Shown: one piece after another, positions 1 to 7,860 of the stretch
Layout of the letters: each line of letters starts with the position of its first letter
Numbering within the stretch: the first letter of the stretch is position 1
From: Ramlibacter pallidus
GTDB lineage: Bacteria > Pseudomonadota > Gammaproteobacteria > Burkholderiales > Burkholderiaceae_C
Direction: 5' to 3'
NCBI RefSeq assembly: GCF_015070875.1
Contig: NZ_JADDIV010000005.1
Location: 1-64,000, forward strand
Length of the DNA: 64,000 bases
Translations under genes and position numbers: made by a program
Notes under the pieces: generated by a model
What the model saw: the letters and a program-made list of their open reading frames with translations, nothing else
What the model was told of the DNA's origin: nothing
Databases searched by the model: none

Positions 1-28
1 CCAGCCCTCCCCCAGGGGGGGAGGGAGG
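1..28. repeat. Dispersed GC palindromic repeat, copy 1
   Basis: The motif CCCTCCCCCAGGGGGGGAGGG is an almost perfect palindrome, and the same unit recurs at 34463-34497, 34528-34563 and 51337-51378. Here it lies within the open upstream frame of urtC. It may be cut by the window edge. Confidence 0.7.
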
Positions 29-1125
29 AAGAGGCGCTGCCGCAGCGCGCGCCGCTGCTCACGAAGACCGGCTGGACGGCTTTCCTCGTCGCGCTCGTCG
101 CCGTGTGTGCCCTCGCGCCGCTGCTGAACCTGGTCGTCCCTGCGTCCAGCGCGTTCCACATGAGCGACTACGCCGTGGCGCTGGTCGGCAAGATCATGTG
201 CTACGCCATCTGCGCCCTGGCGATGGACCTGATCTGGGGCTACACCGGCATCCTGTCGCTGGGCCATGGCCTGTTCTTCGCGCTGGGCGGCTACGTGATG
301 GGCATGTACCTCATGCGGCAGATCGGCCGCGACGGCCACTACAAGAGCGACCTGCCGGACTTCATGGTGTTCCTGGACTGGAAGGAACTGCCCTGGCACT
401 GGGCGCTCTCCGACAGCTTCGCCGCCACGCTGTTCCTGGTGGTCGCCGTGCCCGGGGTCGTCGCCTTCGTGTTCGGCTACTTCGCCTTCCGCTCGCGCAT
501 CAAGGGCGTGTACTTCTCCATCATCACGCAGGCGCTCACCTTCGCCGCCATGCTGCTGTTCTTCCGCAACGAGACGGGCTTCGGCGGCAACAACGGCTTC
601 ACCGACTTCAAGCGCATCGTGGGCATCGCCATCGCCACGCCGCAGACGCGCATGACGCTGTTCGTCCTCACCGGCCTCACGCTGCTCGGCTTCTTCCTGC
701 TGGCGCGTTTCCTCGTCGCCAGCAAGTTCGGCCGCGTGCTGCAGGCGATCCGCGACGCCGAATCGCGGGTGATGTTCTCGGGCTACAACCCGATCGGCTA
801 CAAGCTCGCGATCTGGACGCTTAGCGCCGTGATGTGCGGCGTGGCCGGCGCGCTCTACGTGCCGCAGGTGGGCATCATCAACCCGGGCGAGATGAGCGCG
901 GCCAACTCCATCGAGATCGCCGTCTGGGCGGCCGTGGGCGGCCGCGGCTCGCTGGTCGGCCCGATCGTCGGCGCCTTCCTGGTGAACGGCGCCAAGAGCT
1001 GGCTGACCGTGACGGCACCGGAATTCTGGCTGTACTTCCTGGGCGCGCTGTTCATCGCGGTCACCCTGTTCCTGCCGAACGGCGTGGTCGGCCTGGCGCG
1101 CAAGCTGCGCAAGGAGCGTGCATGA
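1..1125 (+). CDS. urtC: Urea ABC transporter permease UrtC (5' partial)
   Basis: This is an inner-membrane permease of the UrtABCDE high-affinity urea uptake system (branched-chain amino acid permease/LivM family). The protein has many hydrophobic segments and the family region 'GHGLFFALGGYVMGMYLMRQ'. The frame is open to the left edge. The first start-like codon inside the window is the GTG at 103, but family members are longer and codons 20 to 35 (LLTKTGWTAFL) already look like the UrtC N-terminus, so the true start lies off the window. Bases 1 to 28 of the open frame are a copy of the palindromic CCCTCCCCC repeat. The stop overlaps the urtD start as ATGA. Confidence 0.92.
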   Translation, partial: PALPQGGREEEALPQRAPLLTKTGWTAFLVALVAVCALAPLLNLVVPASSAFHMSDYAVALVGKIMCYAICALAMDLIWGYTGILSLGHGLFFALGGYVMGMYLMRQIGRDGHYKSDLPDFMVFLDWKELPWHWALSDSFAATLFLVVAVPGVVAFVFGYFAFRSRIKGVYFSIITQALTFAAMLLFFRNETGFGGNNGFTDFKRIVGIAIATPQTRMTLFVLTGLTLLGFFLLARFLVASKFGRVLQAIRDAESRVMFSGYNPIGYKLAIWTLSAVMCGVAGALYVPQVGIINPGEMSAANSIEIAVWAAVGGRGSLVGPIVGAFLVNGAKSWLTVTAPEFWLYFLGALFIAVTLFLPNGVVGLARKLRKERA

Positions 1126-1967
1126 CGCCGCATCTGATGGAAGAGGGCGCCCGGCGCCTGGCCACGGCCTCCGGCGGGCGCTCCGCCGGCTTTTCGCGGG
1201 TGGCCGTTGCGGGTGAAGTGGACGTGACGCACGGCCGCATCCTGTACCTGGAAGACGTCAGCGTCAGCTTCGACGGCTTCCGCGCCATCAACAAGCTGTC
1301 GCTGGACATCGCGCCCGGCGAACTGCGCTGCATCATCGGACCGAACGGCGCCGGCAAGACCACCATGATGGACATCATCACCGGCAAGACGCGGCCGGAC
1401 GCCGGCACCGTCTTCTTCGGCAGCACCATCGACCTGCTGCGCTACAAGGAATCGGACATCGCGCAGATGGGCATCGGCCGCAAGTTCCAGAAGCCGACCG
1501 TGTTCGAACAGCTCACGGTGGTCGAGAACCTGGAGCTGGCGCTCAAGACCGACAAGGGCGTGCGCGCGTCGATCTTCTTCCGGCCGGACTCCGCCGAAAG
1601 CGACCGCCTTGCCGAAGTGCTGCGCACCATCCACCTCGCGGGCAGCGCGGCGCGCCTGGCCGGCACCCTCAGCCACGGGCAGAAGCAGTGGCTGGAGATC
1701 GGCATGCTGCTGATGCAGGACCCGAAGCTGCTGCTGCTCGACGAGCCGGTGGCCGGCATGACCGACGAGGAGACCGCGCGCACGGCGGAACTGTTCCTGT
1801 CGCTCAAGGGGCAGCACTCCCTCATGGTCGTCGAGCACGACATGAGCTTCATCAAGACGATCTCCGAGAAGGTCACCGTGCTGCACGAGGGCGCGGTGCT
1901 GGCCGAAGGCACGCTGGAGCAGGTGCAGTCGGACGAGCGGGTGATCGAGGTCTACCTGGGGCGCTGA
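1122..1967 (+). CDS. urtD: Urea ABC transporter ATP-binding protein UrtD
   Basis: A 281-residue cytoplasmic ATPase of the urea importer. It shows Walker A GPNGAGKTT near residue 70, a signature region LSHGQKQWLEIG, Walker B LLLLDEP and the H-loop VEHD. It has the long N-terminal extension often seen before the ABC core in UrtD. The ATG at 1122 overlaps the urtC stop (ATGA), and its own stop overlaps the urtE start in the same way, so the three genes are translationally coupled. Known role: one half of the UrtDE ATPase pair that powers urea uptake through UrtBC. Confidence 0.95.
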   Translation: MTPHLMEEGARRLATASGGRSAGFSRVAVAGEVDVTHGRILYLEDVSVSFDGFRAINKLSLDIAPGELRCIIGPNGAGKTTMMDIITGKTRPDAGTVFFGSTIDLLRYKESDIAQMGIGRKFQKPTVFEQLTVVENLELALKTDKGVRASIFFRPDSAESDRLAEVLRTIHLAGSAARLAGTLSHGQKQWLEIGMLLMQDPKLLLLDEPVAGMTDEETARTAELFLSLKGQHSLMVVEHDMSFIKTISEKVTVLHEGAVLAEGTLEQVQSDERVIEVYLGR

Positions 1968-2659
1968 TGCTGTCCATCCAGAACATCCACCAGTACTACG
2001 GCGGCTCCCACATCCTGCGCGACGTGTCGCTGGAGGCGAAGCCGGGCCAGGTCACCGTCGTGCTGGGACGCAACGGCGTCGGCAAGACCACCCTGCTGAA
2101 ATCGCTGATGGGCCTGGTGCCCATCAAGAGCGGAACGATCGCGTTCGAAGGGCGGCCGCTGCAGGGCCGCACGCCGTACGAGCGGGCGCGTGCAGGCATC
2201 GGCTTCGTGCCGCAGGGCCGCGAGATCTTCGCGCGCCTGACCGTGGAAGAGAACCTGCGCATGGGGCTGGCGACACAGCCCGGCCGCACGCCGGTGCCGG
2301 CGGAGCTCTACGAGCTGTTCCCGGTGCTCCGGCAGATGCTCCACCGGCGCGGCGGCGACCTGTCGGGCGGCCAGCAGCAGCAGCTCGCCATCGCCCGCGC
2401 GCTCGCGGCGAAGCCCCGGCTGCTGGTGCTGGACGAACCCACGGAAGGCATCCAGCCCAGCATCATCAAGGACATCGGCCGCGTGATCCGCATGCTGGCG
2501 CAGCGGGGCGACATGGCGATCCTGCTGGTGGAGCAGTACTACGACTTCGCGCAGGAGCTCGCGGATGCCTACGTGGTGATGGAGCGCGGCGAAGTGGTCG
2601 CCCGCGGCGCCGGCAAGGACATGGAAAGGGACGGCGTGCGCCAGCGGGTGGCCATCTGA
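1967..2659 (+). CDS. urtE: Urea ABC transporter ATP-binding protein UrtE
   Basis: A 230-residue ABC ATPase (LivF-like) that is last in the urt operon. Walker A is GRNGVGKTT, the signature is LSGGQQQQLAIARAL, and Walker B is LLVLDEPTEG followed by IQPSI, typical of UrtE. The ATG at 1967 shares its A with the urtD stop codon. About 110 bases separate it from the next small gene, so it probably ends the operon. The family has a well-established role in urea import; the urtA and urtB genes would lie left of the window. Confidence 0.95.
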   Translation: MLSIQNIHQYYGGSHILRDVSLEAKPGQVTVVLGRNGVGKTTLLKSLMGLVPIKSGTIAFEGRPLQGRTPYERARAGIGFVPQGREIFARLTVEENLRMGLATQPGRTPVPAELYELFPVLRQMLHRRGGDLSGGQQQQLAIARALAAKPRLLVLDEPTEGIQPSIIKDIGRVIRMLAQRGDMAILLVEQYYDFAQELADAYVVMERGEVVARGAGKDMERDGVRQRVAI

Positions 2660-2770
2660 CCGGTGCTCCCCCTGGACGGAGGGCTCCTACCGGGCCTCCC
2701 GCAGGCTCCCGGCAGAAGGGCGCCGGCCGTTTCCCTAAGGTGGACAGCACCATCCACAAGGAGAACAACC

Positions 2771-2845
2771 ATGGCCGTCATCCTCTGGCTCCTCGGCGTC
2801 CCGCTCGGCATCGTGCTGCTGCTGATGCTGTTCGGCGTGTTCTGA
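2771..2845 (+). CDS. Membrane micropeptide 1 (24 aa), tandem paralogue
   Basis: This reading frame of 24 codons starts at ATG 2771, seven bases after an AAGGAG ribosome-binding site. The product is almost entirely one hydrophobic helix (core ILWLLGVPLG) with no charged residues. It is nearly identical to the 22-residue product at 2957-3025. Conservation between the two copies is in the coding part, the ribosome site and some upstream words (CCTAC about 80 bases before the start, and a GGTGG word 30 bases before it), which argues it is a real gene. The function is unknown. A single-pass membrane peptide acting in the envelope is inference. Confidence 0.7.
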   Translation: MAVILWLLGVPLGIVLLLMLFGVF

Positions 2846-2862
2846 CGCCGGGTGGCGCGACC

Positions 2863-2878
2863 GTAGGCTGCTGCCTAC
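2863..2878. promoter_or_regulatory. GTAGGC/GCCTAC inverted repeat upstream of micropeptide 2
   Basis: A perfect 6-base inverted repeat with a 4-base spacer (GTAGGC tgct GCCTAC) lies about 80 bases before the second micropeptide. Similar GTAGG...CCTAC pairs occur at 4004-4035 and 62435-62450. It may be a regulator site; no factor can be named. Confidence 0.35.
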
Positions 2879-2956
2879 CGCCAGAGCCGAGCCTGCCTTC
2901 CAAGCTGCGGGGGCTGCGCGGGTTACCTTGGTGGCAACACTTCAAAGGAGCACACC

Positions 2957-3025
2957 ATGCCCGTCATCCTCTGGCTACTCGGCGTCCCGCTCGGCCTGAT
3001 CCTGCTGTTCATGCTGATCTTCTGA
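2957..3025 (+). CDS. Membrane micropeptide 2 (22 aa), tandem paralogue
   Basis: A reading frame of 22 codons with an AAAGGAG ribosome-binding site ending 6 bases before the ATG. The product shares the core VILWLLGVPLG with the peptide at 2771-2845 and ends in a short hydrophobic tail, so it should be a single membrane-spanning helix. A good hairpin terminator follows at 3046-3085. Too small for most gene finders. No function is known to me. Confidence 0.7.
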   Translation: MPVILWLLGVPLGLILLFMLIF

Positions 3026-3045
3026 GCGCCCCACGCGACGCGGTG

Positions 3046-3085
3046 ACCCGCGGCAGGCCTTCCGGCCTCCGCGGGTTTCCTTTTT
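3046..3085 (+). terminator. Rho-independent terminator after micropeptide 2
   Basis: The arms ACCCGCGG (3046-3053) and CCGCGGGT (3069-3076) pair, with an inner AGGCC/GGCCT stem, followed by TTTCCTTTTTTC. It ends transcription of the micropeptide pair just before the convergent gene at 3086-3316. Confidence 0.8.
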
Positions 3086-3316
3086 TCAGGGCTTGCGCTT
3101 CACGTCCTCGAGCTGCTCGAGGTTGCGGCCGGAGGCATCGCCGCGGTTGCCCGCTTCATGTTCCCTCGCGCTGGCCGGGCCCTGCTCCTCGCTGCCCTGG
3201 TTGGCGTAGGGCTGCGCACCCTTGCCGCCGTCCCAGCTGACTTCGTTGCGGTAGCCGTGCTTCGCGTGGCCGTCGCCTTCGGCTTCGCCGGGGTCACGGG
3301 GTTCGTGGTGGTTCAT
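3086..3316 (-). CDS. Small hydrophilic conserved hypothetical protein
   Basis: A 76-residue, strongly hydrophilic and charged protein containing GGKGAQPYANQG and a C-terminal SGRNLEQLEDV. It has no signal peptide or membrane segment. The ATG at 3316 has GGAGAG five to six bases upstream; an in-frame TTG 12 bases earlier has no better site. Proteins of this composition occur in Comamonadaceae as uncharacterised, possibly disordered stress-type proteins, but I cannot assign a role. A GTAGG half-site lies about 56 bases upstream (3372-3376). Confidence 0.6.
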   Translation of the reverse strand: MNHHEPRDPGEAEGDGHAKHGYRNEVSWDGGKGAQPYANQGSEEQGPASAREHEAGNRGDASGRNLEQLEDVKRKP

Positions 3317-3420
3317 CGCTCTCTCCAAATGGATGACCCGCCCAAGGGTAGCCCTTGCGGCGGGTCGAGGTGTAGGACGCCGGCGCGCCGCCAGGGCGGC
3401 ACCCGCCGGAATCGTCGCGC

Positions 3421-3894
3421 TTAGCGGTTGCCCATCGTGGAGGTCGAGGGCACCAGCACCACCGGGTCGGCGGTCTGCGGCTGGATGGTCACCGAGTTCT
3501 GGCCCTCGGGCATGACCACGGTTTCCACTTCACGGATCAGCCCGCCGCCGGCGACGCTGCCGCCAGTGCTGCCCATGCCCATAATGCGGGCCTGGCAAGC
3601 AGCCTTGTCCTCGGCGACCTGGTGCACGTCGCAGCGCGCCATGGCGTGCGACTCGTGGGCGCCGTAGGTCTCCAGGTGGCCGCGCTGCTTCTCAGCGCGG
3701 GCGTTGCGCGCTTCCTTCATGCAGGTGTCGCGGTCCTGCTGGGTCTGGCCGCTCATGCAGGCCTGGACTTCGGACTGGTAGCTGCCGGTCGCGTCGATGC
3801 CCGTCGCGACCTGGGCGGTGGCGGCGCCGACCGCCAGCAGGGCGATGGCACCGAAGGAGACGAGGCTCTTGCGCGAGCGTGCATCGGATTTCAT
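3421..3894 (-). CDS. Secreted conserved hypothetical protein
   Basis: A 157-residue protein. The start is ATG 3894 (MKSDARSRKS), preceded by AGGAG. A signal peptide with basic N-region, hydrophobic core LVSFGAIALLAVGAA and likely cleavage after TAQ suggests periplasmic location. The mature part has six cysteines in the stretch QACMSG...DTCMKE...ARCDVH...AACQAR and a Gly/Ser-rich region before a C-terminal tail. It resembles exported proteins of Comamonadaceae with no assigned function. The reading frame extends further upstream, but the signal peptide and ribosome site favour this start. Confidence 0.65.
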   Translation of the reverse strand: MKSDARSRKSLVSFGAIALLAVGAATAQVATGIDATGSYQSEVQACMSGQTQQDRDTCMKEARNARAEKQRGHLETYGAHESHAMARCDVHQVAEDKAACQARIMGMGSTGGSVAGGGLIREVETVVMPEGQNSVTIQPQTADPVVLVPSTSTMGNR

Positions 3895-4003
3895 GGGGGC
3901 TCTCCTGGGGTTCTTGGATTCGATGGCGCCAGTGTGCGCAAGGCTTCGATGGCGCACTGCCGGAGAGATGCCCCCATGCGGGCCGCAGCGGGCCCATGGT
4001 CGG

Positions 4004-4035
4004 GTAGGACGCAACCTTGCCGTCCGGTTGCCTAC
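4004..4035. promoter_or_regulatory. Nested inverted repeat GTAGG...GGTTGCCTAC
   Basis: GTAGGACGCAACC pairs imperfectly with GGTTGCCTAC across a 9-base spacer. It lies about 110 bases upstream of the secreted-protein gene at 3421-3894 and just past the ureD stop. It could be the ureD terminator hairpin without a T-run, or a regulator site related to those at 2863 and 62435. Confidence 0.35.
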
Positions 4036-4057
4036 ACCGCCGGACGCCGGGCGGGCC

Positions 4058-4888
4058 TCAGACGTGCCAGCCGCGCGGCTCGGCGCCCTGGACGTCCCAC
4101 AGCAGGGGCCGCCATGCCACGCGGATCGCCCGCAACAGCTGGATCGCGGGTTCGACCAACGGGGCCAGCACCCGGACCACGACCACCCGCGGTCCGGGCG
4201 CCGTCGCGCCGGCGGTGGCCGCCAAGGCGCTGCGCGCGATGTGCTCCCGCGCGCAGTCCAGCAGCGCTTCGCGGCGGGCGCGCCCCAGTTCGTCGCCGCA
4301 CGCGAGGAAAAGGCTGGCCAGGCAGCGGTGGCCGGCCAGGCCCAGCGGTCCGTCCATCAGGGCCGTGTCCTCTGCGGCGAGGTGGCCGCGCTCCAGCCAG
4401 TGCCCACGGAGTTCGAGGTGTTGCAGCACTTCGCCCTTCAGGAAGGGCTGGCCGGCCTGCGGCAGCCCCAGGGCGGCGATGTCCCAGCCCAGCAGCTCGG
4501 CCCCGGGCGCCACTTCCATGACCAGGCGGTTCTCCGCGCGGCAGCCGCTGTAGTAGAGCGCTTCCAGCGGCAGCCATTCCAGCCGCGCCCTTTCGTCGAG
4601 GACGATGTGCACGTCCTGCAGGGCGCTCTCTCCCTCGCTGCGGTAGAAGCGCGAGGCGCCCGGCGTCGTCACCAGGCCGTGGCTGCCACCGGCGGCGTGC
4701 ACGCGGACCTGGAGCGTGTCGCCGCCCACCAGCCCGCCGGGCGGATGCACCAGCACGTTGTGGCAGGTGGCATCGCCCTCGGGATAGAGGCTTTGCAGGA
4801 TGCGCAGCGGACCGTCGTGCGCGAAGCGGGCGACCGTGCGGCCGCCCTCCAGCGCGTAGTCCAGCCGCAGGCCGGCGTGCCAGGCCAT
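4058..4888 (-). CDS. ureD: Urease accessory protein UreD
   Basis: A 276-residue urease maturation chaperone (UreD/UreH family). The family landmarks HVLVHPPGGLVGGDTL, LVTTPGASRFYRS and EALYYSGCRAENR-type blocks are all visible. UreD binds apo-urease and, with UreF and UreG, delivers nickel to the active site. It starts 6 bases after the stop of the ABC permease gene, so it is the last gene of that operon. The urease structural genes are not downstream on this strand and are not in the window. The nearest urea gene is the convergent urt operon. Confidence 0.9.
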   Translation of the reverse strand: MAWHAGLRLDYALEGGRTVARFAHDGPLRILQSLYPEGDATCHNVLVHPPGGLVGGDTLQVRVHAAGGSHGLVTTPGASRFYRSEGESALQDVHIVLDERARLEWLPLEALYYSGCRAENRLVMEVAPGAELLGWDIAALGLPQAGQPFLKGEVLQHLELRGHWLERGHLAAEDTALMDGPLGLAGHRCLASLFLACGDELGRARREALLDCAREHIARSALAATAGATAPGPRVVVVRVLAPLVEPAIQLLRAIRVAWRPLLWDVQGAEPRGWHV

Positions 4889-4894
4889 GCAGGC

Positions 4895-5665
4895 TCAGGC
4901 GGCCTGCGAGCCGCGGTGCGCCCAGCCGGTGGTGTGCTTCTCCACGTAGCTGAAGAACTCGTACATCGCCATGGCCATCACGCTGATCGCCACCAGGCCG
5001 GCGAAGGCCAGGGGCATGCGCTGCTGGCTGCCGGCGGTGAGGATCAGGTTGCCGATGCCCGCATCGCCCGCCGTCATCTCGGCGAGCACGGTCCCGACGA
5101 AGGCCAGCGTGATGGCGATCTTGAGCGAGCCGAAGAAGTACGGCATCGAGCGCGGCAGGCCCACTTTCACCAGGACGTCCCAGCGGCGGGCGCCCAGCAC
5201 GCGCAGCACGTCTTCCAGCTCCGGCTCCAGCGTCGCCAGGCCCGTGGCGATGTTCACCATGATCGGGAAGAAGGAAATCAGGAAGGCCGTCACGATCGCC
5301 GGCCAGATCCCGATGCCCCACCACACCACCAGGATGGGCACGATCGCCGCCTTCGGCACGGCGTTGAAGCCGACCATCAGCGGGTACATCGCGGCGTAGG
5401 CGATGCGCGACGATCCGATCAGGAAGCCGAGCAGCACGCCCACGACGATCGACAGCCCGAAGCCGACCATGGTGACCCAGAAGGTGCTCCAGGCGGCGGC
5501 CATGATGGGTTGGCGGAACTCCACCATCTGCTGCGCGATCTGCAGGGGGCCCGGGAAGATGAATTCCTCGACCCGGAAGACCGTCACGCCCAGCTGCCAG
5601 AACAGCAGCACGGCGGCCAGCAGCAGCACCGGCGCCCAGCGCTCGAAGCGGCGGTTGCGCGTCAT
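4895..5665 (-). CDS. NitT/TauT-type ABC transporter permease
   Basis: A 256-residue inner-membrane permease of the SsuC/TauC family (BPD_transp_1), with about six hydrophobic segments and the cytoplasmic EAA-like loop (DVLRVLGARRWDVLVKVGLP). The ATG at 5665 overlaps the ATPase stop by four bases (ATGA), and the ureD start follows 6 bases after its stop. It forms the importer with the ATPase and the NMT1-like binding protein upstream. The substrate cannot be read from the sequence; the link to ureD suggests a nitrogen compound. Confidence 0.88.
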   Translation of the reverse strand: MTRNRRFERWAPVLLLAAVLLFWQLGVTVFRVEEFIFPGPLQIAQQMVEFRQPIMAAAWSTFWVTMVGFGLSIVVGVLLGFLIGSSRIAYAAMYPLMVGFNAVPKAAIVPILVVWWGIGIWPAIVTAFLISFFPIMVNIATGLATLEPELEDVLRVLGARRWDVLVKVGLPRSMPYFFGSLKIAITLAFVGTVLAEMTAGDAGIGNLILTAGSQQRMPLAFAGLVAISVMAMAMYEFFSYVEKHTTGWAHRGSQAA

Positions 5666-6486
5666 GACGGCACCGCCGAAGTCCTGCGCACCGCGCCGAT
5701 CTGGCTGCGAAGCTCGAACACGATGTCCGTGAACTCCTTGGTGTAGGTGACCTCCAGCTCGCGCGGGCGCGGCAGGTCGATCTCGCGCTTGGCGACGAAG
5801 CGGCCGGGACTCTTGCTCATGACGTAGACGGTGTCGGCGAGGAACACGGATTCGCGCAGGTCGTGCGTGACGAGCACGACGTTGAACCGCTGTTCGGTCC
5901 ACAGGTCGCGCAGGATGCACCACAGCTCCTCGCGGGTGAAGGCATCGAGCGCGCCGAAGGGCTCGTCGAGCAGCAGCATCTTGGGCTCGTGGATCAGCGC
6001 GCGGCAGATGCTGGCGCGCTGCTGCATGCCGCCGGAGAGCTGCCAGGGGAACTTGTCCTCGTAGCCGCCGAGGCCGACCTTCTGCAGCAGGGCCCGGGCG
6101 CGCGCCTCGTACTCCTTGCGCTTGCTCTTGAAGTTGCTGCGGAAGGGCTCGACGATCTCCAGCGGCAGCATCACGTTGTCGACCGTCGTGCGCCAGGGCA
6201 GCAGCGACGGCGCCTGGAACGCCATGCCGGAGATCTTCAGCGGCCCGGTGACGGGCTGCCCGTCGATCAGGATGCGGCCGCGCGACGGCGGCCGCAGCCC
6301 CGTCGCCAGCTTCATGAACGTGGACTTGCCGCAACCGGACGGCCCGACGATGGCGATGAACTCGCCCTGCCGCACCTGCAGGTCGATGGCCTCCACCGCG
6401 AACTGCCCCGCGCGGAGCAGCTCGTCGTTGTAGGCCAGCCAGACGTCGCGGAAATCGATGAAGGACCGGTCTTCCGCTCCCGTCAT
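5662..6486 (-). CDS. NitT/TauT-type ABC transporter ATP-binding protein
   Basis: A 274-residue ATPase with Walker A GPSGCGKST, signature LSGGMQQRASICRAL, Walker B LLLDEPFGALD and the H-loop THD, matching the SsuB/TauB group. The start ATG 6486 overlaps the binding-protein stop (ATGA), and its own stop overlaps the permease start. It is the middle gene of a binding protein - ATPase - permease - ureD operon. The frame runs further upstream as an artefact of overlap with the binding-protein gene. Confidence 0.9.
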   Translation of the reverse strand: MTGAEDRSFIDFRDVWLAYNDELLRAGQFAVEAIDLQVRQGEFIAIVGPSGCGKSTFMKLATGLRPPSRGRILIDGQPVTGPLKISGMAFQAPSLLPWRTTVDNVMLPLEIVEPFRSNFKSKRKEYEARARALLQKVGLGGYEDKFPWQLSGGMQQRASICRALIHEPKMLLLDEPFGALDAFTREELWCILRDLWTEQRFNVVLVTHDLRESVFLADTVYVMSKSPGRFVAKREIDLPRPRELEVTYTKEFTDIVFELRSQIGAVRRTSAVPS

Positions 6487-7520
6487 TTCTTCGCCGGGGG
6501 CAGCACGTTCAGGTCGGCCTTCGCAGGCAGGAAGCTCGCGTTCCAGACGTCGTCGGCCTTGACGCGCGTCTTGGTGTTGAAGGCGTCGGAGACCTGCGAC
6601 GCCATCAGCGACAGGCGGCCCGGGTTCACCTGGCCGAAGCCTTCGGCGCGGGCGTCGGGGCTCGCCACCACGGAGTCGATCGCCATGCGCAGGCGGCGCT
6701 TCTCCAGGTCTTCGTTGATGATCCCGTCGCGCGCCTTGACGTACTGGATGGCGGCGTCCGGGTTCGCCATCACTTCCTTGGCGCCCTTGGCGAACGCGGC
6801 GAGGAAGGACTTGATGGCCTGCGGGTTCTCGCGCACCAGCTTCGGCGACGCGATGATCACGTTGCCATAGAGCTTCACGCCGTGCTCGGCGTACGGGAAG
6901 GTCACCACGTCGGCCAGCTTGACGCCGCGCGCCTCGAGGTTCAGCAGCGAGGTGAAGCCGAAGCCGGTGATGGCGTCGATGTCGCCGCGGGCCAGCATCG
7001 TCTCGCGCAGCGGCGGGTCCATGGAGACCCAGGTCACGCTGCTGATGTTGTTGGCCTTCTGGAAGATCGGGAAGCCGCGGCGGCCGGCATCGAAGACCGG
7101 CGCGCCCAGCTTCTTGCCGGCCAGGTCGGCGGGCGACTTGATGCCCGACTTCTTCAGCGCCATCACGGCGGCCGGCGTGTTGTTGTAGACCATCATCACC
7201 GCCACCGGCTTGTTGGGCGCGTCGGGGTTGTTGGCATGGAACTCCATCAGCGCCGCCAGGTCGGCGAAGCCCATGTCGTAGGTGCCGGTGGCCACGCGCT
7301 GCACGGCGGCACCCGAGCCGGTGCCGGCGTCGACCTGCACGTCCAGCCCGGCCGACTTGAAGTAGCCCTTGGCCGCGGGCTGCAGGAACAGGGCGGCGGG
7401 CCCTTCGAACCGCCAGTCGAGCAGGAACTTGATGGGCGTGGCGGTCTGCGCGCTGGCGGGCAGGACGGCGGCGGTCAGGGCCAGGGCGGCGGCAGCCTGG
7501 AGAAGGACCCTCTTTTGCAT
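6483..7520 (-). CDS. NMT1/THI5-like ABC transporter substrate-binding protein
   Basis: A 345-residue periplasmic binding protein with a clear signal peptide (MQKRVLLQAAAALALTAAV, cleavage near SAQ). The NMT1-type fold is indicated by 'IKFLLDWRFEGPAALFLQPA' near the N-terminus, typical of nitrate/taurine/riboflavin/pyrimidine importers. It is the first gene of the operon that ends in ureD. Candidate ligands include pyrimidine or purine-derived nitrogen compounds, cyanate or sulfonates. The sequence alone does not decide. Confidence 0.85.
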   Translation of the reverse strand: MQKRVLLQAAAALALTAAVLPASAQTATPIKFLLDWRFEGPAALFLQPAAKGYFKSAGLDVQVDAGTGSGAAVQRVATGTYDMGFADLAALMEFHANNPDAPNKPVAVMMVYNNTPAAVMALKKSGIKSPADLAGKKLGAPVFDAGRRGFPIFQKANNISSVTWVSMDPPLRETMLARGDIDAITGFGFTSLLNLEARGVKLADVVTFPYAEHGVKLYGNVIIASPKLVRENPQAIKSFLAAFAKGAKEVMANPDAAIQYVKARDGIINEDLEKRRLRMAIDSVVASPDARAEGFGQVNPGRLSLMASQVSDAFNTKTRVKADDVWNASFLPAKADLNVLPPAKK

Positions 7521-7860
7521 CTGGATGGCTCCGGAAAATGACGAATCGGTGAAGTGCCTGGACTAGCAAGATCGGTGCCGTCGAGCTGCCAGGGCGCGCC
7601 CCTCCATTGTCGCGTCGTCCGCGGGGCACGCCCTTGGGGGCTAACCCGTGAAATAAAACGCATCCCGGTGGGGTGTTGTCCGACGCCGCCACGCGCCCGC
7701 CCCGCACTCCCTTGCTTTACGGGCGACTACGCCCGCGCTTGGCGGGCCCAACCATAGTGAGCAGCACCGGCCCCCAGCGGGCAGGTGGACGCGGACCCGG
7801 TTCCCCGGGAATGCGGCCCGACATCAACAACACGCCGTTCGCGGCACAAGGAGTGCGACT
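7521..7860. other. Divergent intergenic region
   Basis: About 340 bases lie between the binding-protein gene (minus strand) and the GlsB-family gene (plus strand), so both promoters must be here. It contains a stretch with lower GC (GTGAAATAAAACGCATCC near 7646-7663) and a short GGGCG/CGCCC inverted repeat near 7721-7735. I see no convincing RNA gene or long open frame. Confidence 0.4.

Noticed and set aside
855-1886. Long minus-strand open frame (about 343 codons) over urtC and urtD
   Set aside because: It overlaps two recognised genes, has an Arg/His/Ala-rich composition typical of an antisense frame in GC-rich DNA, and has no family motif.
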